Origin: Flavobacterium micromati
Lineage (GTDB): Bacteria > Bacteroidota > Bacteroidia > Flavobacteriales > Flavobacteriaceae
Assembly: GCF_900129585.1 (NCBI RefSeq)
Contig: NZ_FQWF01000003.1
Location: 248,001 to 312,000 of the forward strand
DNA length: 64,000 bases
Reading direction: 5' to 3'
Positions 34,459 through 42,874 of this stretch are shown here, one piece after another. Position 1 is the first letter of the stretch. Each line of letters starts with the position of its first letter. The notes beneath the pieces are model-generated. The model ran no database searches. It was not told where the DNA came from and worked only from the letters and a program-made list of their open reading frames with translations. A program made the translations under genes and the position numbers.

Positions 34459-36867
34459 TTAGTACATACTTGGATACTTTGCGGGATTTACCTCGTTTAT
34501 CATTTCGTAAACTTTCTCATAAATATCTTCGGCTGATGGTTTAGAAAAATAATCACCATCGGTACCATACGCGGGTCTATGCTCTTTTGCGGTCAATGTC
34601 TGCGGCTTGCTGTCTAAATACTTGTAAGCATCTTGTTGCTCTATAATTTGCTGTAAAATGAAAGCCGAAGCACCACCAGGCACATCTTCATCAATCACTA
34701 AAAGTCTATTGGTTTTCGCTACACTTTTTACTATATCTTGATTTTTATCAAATGGAAGTAATGATTGTATATCAATAACCTCACAATCAATACCAATTTC
34801 CATTAATTCTTTGGCCGCCTGTTGAACTAATCGCAACGTTGAACCGTAAGAAACTAATGTGATGTCCGATCCTTCTTTTAAGGTTTCCACTACGCCAATA
34901 GGAGTTTTAAATTCTCCATAATTTAAAGGCATTTTCTCTTTTAAACGGTAGCCATTCAAACATTCAATCACTAAAGCAGGTTCATCGCATTCTAGTAAAC
35001 TATTATAAAAACCAGCAGCTTGTGTCATATTTCTCGGGACTAAAACATGAATTCCTCTAATAGCATTGATAATCATTCCCATGGGAGATCCCGAGTGCCA
35101 GATTCCTTCTAAACGATGACCCCGTGTACGAATGATAAGTGGTGCTTTTTGTTTACCAAGGGTTCTATATTGTAATGTGGCTAAGTCATCACTCATAATT
35201 TGGATTGCGTATAATAAATAATCCAAATACTGAATTTCAGCAATTGGGCGCAGACCTCTCAAAGCTAATCCTATTCCTTGGCCTAAAATGGTTGCTTCCC
35301 GAATACCAACATCAGCAACGCGGAGCTCTCCATATTTTTCCTGCATTCCTTCCAATCCTTGATTGACGTCGCCAATTGCTCCAGCATCCTCACCAAAAAT
35401 TAAGGTTTCAGGGTATTTTGTAAAAATAGCATCAAAATTGTCGCGCAAAATCATTCGGCCATCGGTATCTTCTTTGGCATCATCTGCATATTGAGGAGCA
35501 ACCTTTTGAACAGAAAAAACATTTAAATCGGTTTCAGAAAATAAGTTGCTACTAAAATTCTTCTGCGTTTTTTGAGTGTAATTTTTAATCCATTGAGAAA
35601 GTTCAGTTTTACTTGATTCATTTATGATTAGTCGCAAAACTTTTCGCGCAGTGATCAGAATTTCTTTTTTTATCGGTGCTTTGATTGCAGTCAATTCTGC
35701 TGCTAGTTTTAGAATTGCTTCTTTATTATCGCTGCTAGTTGCAATTTTTTGTAAAACTGAAATTAATTCTTTTTGTTCTATTGTGATAGGATCTAGGAAA
35801 GCATTCCAAGCGGCCTTTTTTCCTTCTAAAACATCTTTTTTAGCTTGTGCATCGATAGCATCTAGTTCTTCAGGAGATGCTATATTTATAGCAATCATCC
35901 ACAATCGCATTTGACGAACACAATCAAATTCTTTTTCCCATGCTAATCTATTTCCATCCTTGTAACGCTCATGTGATCCAGAACTAGAATGTCCCTGTGG
36001 TTGCGTTAATTCATCAACATGGATTAAAACGGGAATATGATTTTCTCGCGCAATGTCAGCTGCTTTCTCGTAAGTAGCAACTAATGCAGCGTAGTCCCAG
36101 CCTTTTACATTTAAGATTTCATAACCGTTTGTATCCTCTTCTTTTTGATATCCTTTTAGTATTTCTGATATATTTTCTTTAGTGGTTTGATGTCTTGCAT
36201 GCACTGAAATTCCGTACTCATCATCCCAAACACTCATTACCATAGGCACTTGTAAAACTCCGGCAGCATTTATTGTTTCAAAAAACAACCCTTCGGATGT
36301 GCTAGCATTTCCTATTGTTCCCCACGCAATTTCATTACCTTCATTAGAAAAGTTAGCTGCATTTGGTATTCCTGTAACCTGTCTGTATATTTTTGAAGCT
36401 TGCGCAAGTCCTAACAATCTGGGCATTTGGCCAGCTGTAGGAGAAATATCTGCACTTGAGTTTTTTTGTTGTGTTAAATTTTTCCAAGAACCATCTGCAT
36501 TTAAGCTATGTGTGGCAAAGTGTCCGCCCATTTGTCTTCCGGCTGACATTGGTTCTTGTACAATATCGGTGTGGCCATATAATCCGGCAAAAAACTGCTG
36601 AATATTTAATTCACCTATTGCCATCATAAAAGTTTGATCACGGTAATAACCAGAACGGAAATCACCGTTTTGAAAGGCTTTGGCCATTGCTAATTGTGGC
36701 ACTTCTTTTCCATCCCCAAAAATTCCAAATTTTGCTTTCCCAGTTAGTACTTCCTTGCGTCCAAGTAGGCTGCATTCGCGACTTACCATAGCAGTAGTGT
36801 AATCCTTTAAAACTTCGACTTTGAAATCTTCAAATGTCAGCGCAGAGGTGGTTTTTTCTTTTATCAT
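34459..36867 (-). CDS. Fused alpha/beta E1 of a 2-oxoacid dehydrogenase
   Basis: An 802-residue thiamine-diphosphate enzyme with alpha (about 1-400) and beta (about 450-800) E1 subunits in one chain, the form common for branched-chain 2-oxoacid dehydrogenase in flavobacteria. Alpha part: GKAKFGIFGDGKEVPQ, YYRDQTFMMAIGE, and the thiamine region GNASTSEGLFFETINAAGVLQ, where the usual GDG opens as GNA. Beta part: IFGEDAGAIGDVNQG, VADVGIREATILGQGIGLAL, EIQYLDYLLYAIQ, GHRLEGIWHSGSPMG. No E2 or E3 gene is adjacent. I use ATG 36867; an upstream in-frame start adds nine unlikely residues. A -7 element and a strong terminator bound it as a single-gene unit. Confidence 0.9.
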   Translation of the reverse strand: MIKEKTTSALTFEDFKVEVLKDYTTAMVSRECSLLGRKEVLTGKAKFGIFGDGKEVPQLAMAKAFQNGDFRSGYYRDQTFMMAIGELNIQQFFAGLYGHTDIVQEPMSAGRQMGGHFATHSLNADGSWKNLTQQKNSSADISPTAGQMPRLLGLAQASKIYRQVTGIPNAANFSNEGNEIAWGTIGNASTSEGLFFETINAAGVLQVPMVMSVWDDEYGISVHARHQTTKENISEILKGYQKEEDTNGYEILNVKGWDYAALVATYEKAADIARENHIPVLIHVDELTQPQGHSSSGSHERYKDGNRLAWEKEFDCVRQMRLWMIAINIASPEELDAIDAQAKKDVLEGKKAAWNAFLDPITIEQKELISVLQKIATSSDNKEAILKLAAELTAIKAPIKKEILITARKVLRLIINESSKTELSQWIKNYTQKTQKNFSSNLFSETDLNVFSVQKVAPQYADDAKEDTDGRMILRDNFDAIFTKYPETLIFGEDAGAIGDVNQGLEGMQEKYGELRVADVGIREATILGQGIGLALRGLRPIAEIQYLDYLLYAIQIMSDDLATLQYRTLGKQKAPLIIRTRGHRLEGIWHSGSPMGMIINAIRGIHVLVPRNMTQAAGFYNSLLECDEPALVIECLNGYRLKEKMPLNYGEFKTPIGVVETLKEGSDITLVSYGSTLRLVQQAAKELMEIGIDCEVIDIQSLLPFDKNQDIVKSVAKTNRLLVIDEDVPGGASAFILQQIIEQQDAYKYLDSKPQTLTAKEHRPAYGTDGDYFSKPSAEDIYEKVYEMINEVNPAKYPSMY

Positions 36868-36891
36868 AATTGAAAGTGTAGCTTTATGGCA

Positions 36892-36899
36892 CAAATTTA
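36892..36899 (-). promoter_or_regulatory. -7 element of the E1 fusion gene
   Basis: On the minus strand TAAATTTG matches TAnnTTTG and lies 25 bases upstream of the start codon at 36867. No clear -33 TTTG at the proper distance. Confidence 0.45.
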
Positions 36900-37051
36900 C
36901 TTAAAAAGTACCTATTTTCATAGTTCAATGTAAAAATAGAATTAAAAATTTGTATTTTATTCTGAGTAAATGAACTTTATTTTTTTACTTAATGTAATTT
37001 TTACTGCGTTTAATTATCAATAATACAATATCTAAGTTATTTTACAAGAGA

Positions 37052-39880
37052 TTAAAACCATTTTCGATTAAAAAGATTAATTAACGTCCTTGGCGAAAAA
37101 GTAAAAATAAAACGAATTTTTTCGTTATAATTATTTTGCGAAATTTCCCATCCGTTACTTGAATATACTGGAAAGTAGAGTTCAAAATAATCAGTCACCA
37201 AATTGAGACGAATACCGCTATCATAGACAAATTTAGTATTATTGCCTCCATTTTTTAGCATACCAACATCGCCATAAACCTCAATCCAATTCCAGATGCT
37301 GTAACTCGCATTAAAACTTGTAATCCATCGATTCGCAAATGGAGTGGCAATTTTGGATTTGAAACCACCTTCAGCGATAATATATTGCTGGCTAAAAAGT
37401 CCAGAACTCTCTGATCTACCTAAATAATTGTAATCAAAAAGATAATCTGTTGGTCGGTCAAGCGCAAAACTAAAAAAATCAGATTGCGTTCTATTGTATA
37501 AAAAATTTCCAGCGTAAAGTCGTAAATTAAGTTGACGATTGTCTTCAAAAAGCCTGCGGTACTCAATTTCTCCCGTTACTTTTCCGAAATTTCCTGAAAT
37601 TTGAACGTTAGAAACAAAGTTAAAGTGATTTGTTACCTCCGTTTTTGTATTAATATATCTCGCATCAAATACCGAATAATTTGCTGGAGAATTATCTAAA
37701 ATAAACGCACTTTGTTCTCTGTTTACAATTATTTGTCTAAATGAAAATAATTGTTTGCGATTGTCTCTAAAATTTGGCTCTCTAATACGCAACTGTATAG
37801 ACGGATTCAATCTCAAGTAGGAAGCATCTTGAGCGTAATGAAAATAGGAGCCACTTATAGAATATCTAGCGTTATAAAAAGTGCTGTTTCTAATATTTTG
37901 ATTGACTGCAAATACAGCCGATCCAGATAAATTATTTGATTTAGTAGAGTAGGAGGGGTTGATGTCATAAATAAATGGTTTCTCCAATATTGTTTTATTA
38001 TGCAATCTAATTCCTGGTGTTAGACCATCATACAAATTGTAATAAAAGGAAGGTACATATAAAACTTGATTGTAATATGGATCTTCCAGATCTTTCATAA
38101 AAACAAACTTAATAGGACGATTATTAGGAAAAAACCCTTCTAGTTTTTTCCAGTTGTTCCGTAAGTTGTATTCTGGAACTTCATTCTTTAAATTGAGGAC
38201 AAGCTTATCAATATTGTTTCTAGGAATTGTAAAAGTACTGTCACATTCTTCAATATCGAGCCATTGCTTGTAAACGATGACGCCTTTATTTGTACCATAA
38301 ATAGGAACAGGAATTGGCGCAGCTGTTCGATTTATGACCGAAAAAGTGATGCTATCTTTAGTTTTTGTAACATTAGAAAATTTATAATCAATGATTGTTC
38401 TTGAGTTAATAATGCTACTAAAAAACCAATTGATATTTTTACTGGTATTCGCTCTTAAAATAGATTCAAAGTCTGTTCTTGAAACTTGTACCTGTTGATT
38501 TTTTTTATAAAATTCTTGTATGCTATTTGCAACAGCATTATTTTGTAAATAATCATCTAGAAATCGTAGACTTGACCCTGCACGATATTTACTTGCAATT
38601 TGTTCGTTGAATTTTATCAAGCTATTTTTTGGATCGCCCAGAGCTTGGTCTAGATTTCTTCTCGCCATCAACATATAAAAATAACTGTATTGACTATTAA
38701 AATCAATATTAGCCAAATTGAAACTTTTTAGTAATCTAATTTTAGAGGCACTTCCAATCATTTTAGTGTCTGGATGATGCTCGTCAATATATTTCATCAT
38801 TGCATAAACCTGAATACCATCATAAATCCAATTGTCTTTTCTTGGGTTCAAATGTAAACTTGTTTTCAAAAATTCGTTCAAATAGGTTTTTAAAAATTTT
38901 ATTTCGTAGATAAATTCATCAGGAAACGGACTTAAAAATGATGGCAACTGATTGAGTCCATAAAAGGGATTTCGTTCATAATTGACTTGAGAAATAACTA
39001 ATTTTTCATAAGGATAATCACCGATCAAATTTTTAGAGAAATTTACAACTCGGTCTATAATAATTGCTTTCTGAATTTCATCTAATTTATTGTCTTTCAA
39101 ATCAGTTTCGACCTCGAGCTCTTCATTTTTATAGCTTACAAAATCAGATTTTGGCGCTATTATTAAACTAAAGTCAGTTCTGTTCTTACCAGATAATCGA
39201 TAATTAGTAAAACCATCAATTGCGGCAGATTTTTCACTCGCTAAATCTGATGTAGCTGCTAGTGACGCAGGGATTTTTAAGTCTATTTCAAAATCGGAAA
39301 TACCATTTGCAATATCGTCCAGATTGTTGTTACTATTTTTAACGAAAGCGTTATTTTCATAACGGGCCGGCATAAGATACCAGTTTTTTAAGTGAAAACT
39401 TCCGTTTGATGCGTAACCATATCTCGTAAATTTATCGCTAGGTATTTTTATTTTATAGTTAAGAGTAAACGTTAGCTGCTGTTTTGGAAGTAGTTGCTCA
39501 TTTAATTGGACGATAACTAAATCAGGATTTTTTTCTGGTCTTTGCCAAATTAATAATCGCTGATCGGGAGTTGTAATATTTAGATTATTGGTACTTCCTC
39601 GCTCAGATTCTTTCGCTAAGTGGAAACCACGATAAAATTCGTCTGAAAAGCGTTTGGCTAGTGGAGTATTTTTAACCGAATATGCATTATTCCAGTCATT
39701 CAGTATAATAGTTTTTAAAGTATCATCAGACTGGTTAAAAAACGTAATTTCTTGCTGAACACTCAGTGTGTTTTTAGTTGGGTTTAATTCCACATCCATT
39801 TTAATGCTGTGCTGCGCATATTGTTTCGTGGAGGAAATAAAAACAATAATAAAAAAGCCAAATTTATATAATACTTTCAA
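37052..39880 (-). CDS. M1-like protein without zinc site, with C-terminal beta-barrel
   Basis: A 942-residue secreted protein. From the TTG at 39880 a normal signal peptide results (KVLYKFGFFIIVFISSTKQYAQ, first 23 residues). The N-terminal 250 residues follow the M1 aminopeptidase saddle domain and about 250-500 the catalytic domain, yet the HExxH motif is absent. Aligning on WIYDGIQVYAMMKY (M1: W-x-x-EG-x-x-Y) puts KTYLN where HExxH belongs, so all zinc ligands are lost. Residues about 620-942 form a repeated beta-strand region (ISGSYFHYAQ, GEIEYRRLFEDNRQLNLRLYAGNF, FEFYFPVYSS-like) ending NLFNRKWF, a likely outer-membrane barrel. Active peptidase function is doubtful; binding or assembly role is inference. 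Confidence 0.75.
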   Translation of the reverse strand: MKVLYKFGFFIIVFISSTKQYAQHSIKMDVELNPTKNTLSVQQEITFFNQSDDTLKTIILNDWNNAYSVKNTPLAKRFSDEFYRGFHLAKESERGSTNNLNITTPDQRLLIWQRPEKNPDLVIVQLNEQLLPKQQLTFTLNYKIKIPSDKFTRYGYASNGSFHLKNWYLMPARYENNAFVKNSNNNLDDIANGISDFEIDLKIPASLAATSDLASEKSAAIDGFTNYRLSGKNRTDFSLIIAPKSDFVSYKNEELEVETDLKDNKLDEIQKAIIIDRVVNFSKNLIGDYPYEKLVISQVNYERNPFYGLNQLPSFLSPFPDEFIYEIKFLKTYLNEFLKTSLHLNPRKDNWIYDGIQVYAMMKYIDEHHPDTKMIGSASKIRLLKSFNLANIDFNSQYSYFYMLMARRNLDQALGDPKNSLIKFNEQIASKYRAGSSLRFLDDYLQNNAVANSIQEFYKKNQQVQVSRTDFESILRANTSKNINWFFSSIINSRTIIDYKFSNVTKTKDSITFSVINRTAAPIPVPIYGTNKGVIVYKQWLDIEECDSTFTIPRNNIDKLVLNLKNEVPEYNLRNNWKKLEGFFPNNRPIKFVFMKDLEDPYYNQVLYVPSFYYNLYDGLTPGIRLHNKTILEKPFIYDINPSYSTKSNNLSGSAVFAVNQNIRNSTFYNARYSISGSYFHYAQDASYLRLNPSIQLRIREPNFRDNRKQLFSFRQIIVNREQSAFILDNSPANYSVFDARYINTKTEVTNHFNFVSNVQISGNFGKVTGEIEYRRLFEDNRQLNLRLYAGNFLYNRTQSDFFSFALDRPTDYLFDYNYLGRSESSGLFSQQYIIAEGGFKSKIATPFANRWITSFNASYSIWNWIEVYGDVGMLKNGGNNTKFVYDSGIRLNLVTDYFELYFPVYSSNGWEISQNNYNEKIRFIFTFSPRTLINLFNRKWF

Positions 39881-39950
39881 AAAAAGAGGATTAGGATTGT
39901 AAATACTAAATGTACTTATTATTCGACACAAATGAAAAATCCGAATGTTA

Positions 39951-39978
39951 AAAAAAGCTGTCGGTTTAGACAGCTTTT
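39951..39978 (-). terminator. Rho-independent terminator of the LOG-family gene
   Basis: On the minus strand a 10-bp stem (AAAAGCTGTC with GACAGCTTTT, six-base loop) continues into TTTT. It starts three bases after the stop codon at 39981. Confidence 0.92.
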
Positions 39979-39980
39979 AT

Positions 39981-40709
39981 TTAAAAATTGGGGGATAGAT
40001 CGTATTTTTTGTAAAATTTGTTGATAATTTCGACAACTTCATCTTCAGTATCAACAATCTTAAATAAATTTAAATCATTAGCACTTACAGTACATTCTTT
40101 TTCCACTAGGACTGTTTTTATCCAATCCATTAACCCTGACCAAAAACTTGTTCCCACTAAAATAATAGGAAATCGTGCCACTTTTTTAGTTTGAATTAAA
40201 GTTATGGCTTCAAACAATTCGTCCATTGTGCCAAAACCTCCTGGCATTACCACGAAACCTTGCGAATATTTGACAAGCATTACTTTTCGAACGAAGAAAT
40301 AATCAAAGTTCAAGTTTTTATCTTTGTCAATATATGGATTGAAATGTTGTTCAAAAGGCAATTCAATATTCAGGCCTACAGATGTTCCGCCACCTAAATG
40401 TGCTCCTTTATTCGCCGCTTCCATAATTCCAGGTCCACCACCTGTAATCACACCATAGCCCGCTTTACTGATTTTAAAGGCAATTTTTTCAGCTAATAAA
40501 TAATTTGGACTATCGGGTTTTGTTCGAGCCGAACCAAAAATACTTACGCAAGGTCCTATGCGTCCCATACTCTCGTAACCATTAACAAATTCGGCCATAA
40601 TTTTAAAAATCGCCCAGCTGTCATTCGTACGAATTTCGTTCCAAGTCTTTTGCTTTAAGCGATCTTGGATCACTCTATCCTCATCATTATCAAAATCTTC
40701 TAATCTCAT
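39981..40709 (-). CDS. LOG-family (TIGR00730) Rossmann-fold protein
   Basis: A 242-residue protein of the LONELY GUY group, which releases cytokinin bases or cleaves other nucleoside 5'-monophosphates. The signature is complete: GGGPGIMEAANKGA (about 89-102) and PGGFGTMDE (about 156-164), the catalytic Arg/Glu region. N-terminal 55 residues (DEDRVIQDRLKQKTWNEIRTNDSW) are the extension seen in bacterial type-II-like members. A perfect terminator follows the stop, and a palindromic repeat starts about 28 bases upstream of the start. The bacterial substrate is not known. Confidence 0.93.
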   Translation of the reverse strand: MRLEDFDNDEDRVIQDRLKQKTWNEIRTNDSWAIFKIMAEFVNGYESMGRIGPCVSIFGSARTKPDSPNYLLAEKIAFKISKAGYGVITGGGPGIMEAANKGAHLGGGTSVGLNIELPFEQHFNPYIDKDKNLNFDYFFVRKVMLVKYSQGFVVMPGGFGTMDELFEAITLIQTKKVARFPIILVGTSFWSGLMDWIKTVLVEKECTVSANDLNLFKIVDTEDEVVEIINKFYKKYDLSPNF

Positions 40710-40737
40710 GTTCTAATATATCTTTTAATTTTATTTT

Positions 40738-40893
40738 TTTTTTTGGAGCTTCATCCTGTTTTCCGTTTCAATCTTTTGAGCTATTGGTTTTTTTTCTAGG
40801 AAATTACAAGAGCTTCCTTTGGTCGCTTTGTACTTTCAAGAAAAAATTACCACTAGTTCAAAAGGATTTTCACTGCAATCAGGGCTAAAACCA
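40738..40893 (+). repeat. Palindromic intergenic repeat, third copy
   Basis: Starts with a T-run plus GGAGCTTCATCCTG and contains GTTTCAATCTTTTGAGCT; the right end is TCAAAAGGATTTTCACTGCA followed by ATCAGGGCT. CTTTTGA and TCAAAAG can pair across the element. Left and right ends match the element at 8229-8340, with a different middle. The ATCAGGGCT end recalls ATCGGGGCT in the copy near 960. Confidence 0.65.
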
Positions 40894-41332
40894 ATCTACT
40901 AAAGTACTTCTTTTTTTTGCAATGTCGCTGTGTGATTTTGTAAAATTAGTGCTTATTTCTTTTTTTTAAATACAATCACAATTCTATAATGTTTTAGCAA
41001 AATCATTTGAATCAAGTACAGTATTAGAATTGTTTGTAATTAGTAAGATAAATTAATGATTTTATCCTCTTGCATTTTTTATCTGGCAATAAAAAAGTTG
41101 GATTAATTGCCTCAGATAATGGATTATGTGTTAGTTTAAAGCAAGATTTATTGCACAGTGTATAGGAGGTCGCTTTGGAAGGTTTAAAGTAAAAACTATT
41201 TATCCCTACATGTCCTCGATAAATTAAAAAATGAAGTTCTAAAAAATTATAAAAATGAGACTGATGTTACAACTTTGTTAAACTAGCAAACTGCAAAAAT
41301 AGATTCAATACATTTGATAAAAAATTCACATT
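40894..41332 (+). other. Intergenic stretch upstream of the HMA-like gene
   Basis: About 440 AT-rich bases between the palindromic repeat and the next start. Only a -7-like element (41309-41316) was recognised. Confidence 0.45.
41309..41316 (+). promoter_or_regulatory. -7 element of the secreted HMA-like gene
   Basis: TACATTTG fits TAnnTTTG and lies 17 bases before the ATG at 41333, giving a very short leader. No -33 TTTG at the usual spacing. Confidence 0.4.
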
Positions 41333-41683
41333 ATGAAAAATTTAATACTAATTATTTTCTTTAGTTTTTTTACCAACGCTATATGTGCTCAAGAAACAAA
41401 GAAAAACCAAAAAGCAGTGATAAAAACGAATATTGAGTGTGATCATTGCAAAGAATGTGAAACTTGTGGAGGGAATTTTCGGTCTAATATGCTAAAAATA
41501 AAGGGTGTAAAGATGTATGAACTTGATGAAAAGAATATGACGATCACTGTTTTTTACAATACCCAAAAAACAAATTTGGAGACTATCAAAGGTGCTATTT
41601 CCAAAATGGGCTATGACGCTGACGAAATTAAAGCTGATGCTACAGGATTGGGTCAACTAGACGATTGCTGCAAAAAAGTATAG
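41333..41683 (+). CDS. Secreted Cys-rich HMA-like protein
   Basis: A 116-residue exported protein, signal peptide about 20 residues (ending AICAQ). The mature chain follows the heavy-metal-associated ferredoxin fold (KAVIKTNIECDHC, MLKIKGVKMYELDEKNMTITVFYN, LETIKGAISKMGYDADEIKA), but the usual CxxC loop is expanded to CDHCKECETCGG with four Cys. The C-terminus adds DDCCKK. The protein could bind a metal ion in the periplasm, possibly copper or mercury-like soft metals; this is inference. It stands alone, upstream of the DUF559 gene on the other strand. Confidence 0.8.
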   Translation: MKNLILIIFFSFFTNAICAQETKKNQKAVIKTNIECDHCKECETCGGNFRSNMLKIKGVKMYELDEKNMTITVFYNTQKTNLETIKGAISKMGYDADEIKADATGLGQLDDCCKKV

Positions 41684-41947
41684 ATGTAAAGTTAGATTTA
41701 AGAATAAACGAATGCGCGATTTTTGATATAAAAAGTAACTGATTACTCATGAATGATATTTAAAGATTTACAAAGATTAGTAAATACTTTGTGAGTATTT
41801 TTTTATATAAAAATCTTTTTAAGTAAATGAAATCACTAAATACCGTCACTTGACCTTGTTCACTAAATCTAAAAATAATATCCCAATAACCTAGTCAACG
41901 ACATGATGTAAATCTAGCAATGTGATTTTTATTGCTACATTTTAATT

Positions 41948-42382
41948 CTACGTCATTTTGTTCCCAAATTCTTTTATAATGTAATGCTCTAATTCAAGCA
42001 TTACATTGTGGAGATCATGTTTTATTCTGAGATCAGGAATTCTATACACTCTTAATTGTAAGGAGCAAAGATAATCTTCTCTTTGCTGGTCGTATTCTTC
42101 TTTTGTATTGTGACAGGAACCGTCGATTTCGACAACTAGTCCAAGGGTTTTGACGTAAAAATCAACAATATAATTACCTATAATTCTTTGTCGATCAAAA
42201 TCTATATTCCAAAATTTTCCTTTATGAACTTGTAACCAAAAAATTATTTCTGATAAAACTCCTGCTTTTCTTAATGCTCGAGCTCTCGTTTTTAGTTTAA
42301 TGTTATATGGTAAGTTTGTAACGAAATTTCGATAGATGGGATTAGTGTTAATGTAAGCTGTGATTTGGTAATCGTTTTCCAT
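41948..42382 (-). CDS. DUF559 (endonuclease-like) protein
   Basis: A 144-residue protein with the DUF559 core related to very-short-patch-repair and restriction nucleases: ARALRKAGVLSEIIFW (about 34-49), FDRQRIIGNYIVDFYVKTLGLVVEIDGSCH (split; the Asp and VEIDG match the PD-ExK-like site) and the C-terminal EYDQQREDYLCSLQLRVYRI. No methyltransferase or other defence gene is adjacent; similar lone genes are common in Bacteroidota. It sits next to the 88-bp tandem array that follows uvrA. Its biological role is unknown. Confidence 0.85.
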   Translation of the reverse strand: MENDYQITAYINTNPIYRNFVTNLPYNIKLKTRARALRKAGVLSEIIFWLQVHKGKFWNIDFDRQRIIGNYIVDFYVKTLGLVVEIDGSCHNTKEEYDQQREDYLCSLQLRVYRIPDLRIKHDLHNVMLELEHYIIKEFGNKMT

Positions 42383-42483
42383 AAGTTGCTTTTTTCACGA
42401 GACAAATTTTTTATTTTAGTGTGGGTAGTAGTTGTGAGTGAATTTAGGGAAAAAATAGGAATATTTTGTTGTTGAAAGAGAAA

Positions 42484-42874
42484 AACCACCCCGCCCTACG
42501 GGCACCCCTCCAGCGGAGGGGAGGTTAGAACGGGTATTTTTGAGAATAATTTAATTATTTAATAGCGAAAAAACCACCCCGCCCTACGGGCACCCCTCCA
42601 GCGGAGGGGAGGTTTGAACGGGTATTTTTGAGAATAATTTAATTATTTATCAGCGAAAAAACCACCCGCCCTACGGGCACTCCTCCAGCGGAGGGGAGGT
42701 TTGAAGGGGTGTTTTAGGAATTATTTAATTATTTGACAGCGAAGAAACCACCCCGCCCTACGGGCACCCCTCCAGCGGAGGGGAGGTTTGAAAGATTGTT
42801 TTTAGGAATTATTTAATTATTTGACAGCGAAGAAACTACCAAGCCCTAATGGCACTGCTCCAGCGGAGGGGAGG
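42484..42874 (+). repeat. 88-bp tandem array (4 full units plus a partial one) abutting uvrA
   Basis: Unit starts fall at about 42484, 42572, 42660, 42746 and 42834 (spacings 88, 88, 86, 88). Each unit begins ACCACCCCGCCCTACGGGC, then a perfect 7-bp hairpin CCCCTCC-AGC-GGAGGGG, then an AT-rich half containing TTTAATTATTT. The last unit is diverged and stops at the uvrA stop codon. Hairpins every 88 bases could end or stabilise the uvrA transcript. Confidence 0.92.

Noticed and set aside
40738..40893. Insertion sequence remnant
   Set aside because: No transposase-like frame and no target-site duplication could be seen; the ends match the small palindromic repeat family instead.
41948..42382. 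Defence island or restriction system
   Set aside because: Only a lone DUF559 gene is present; no methyltransferase, specificity subunit or other defence gene is adjacent.
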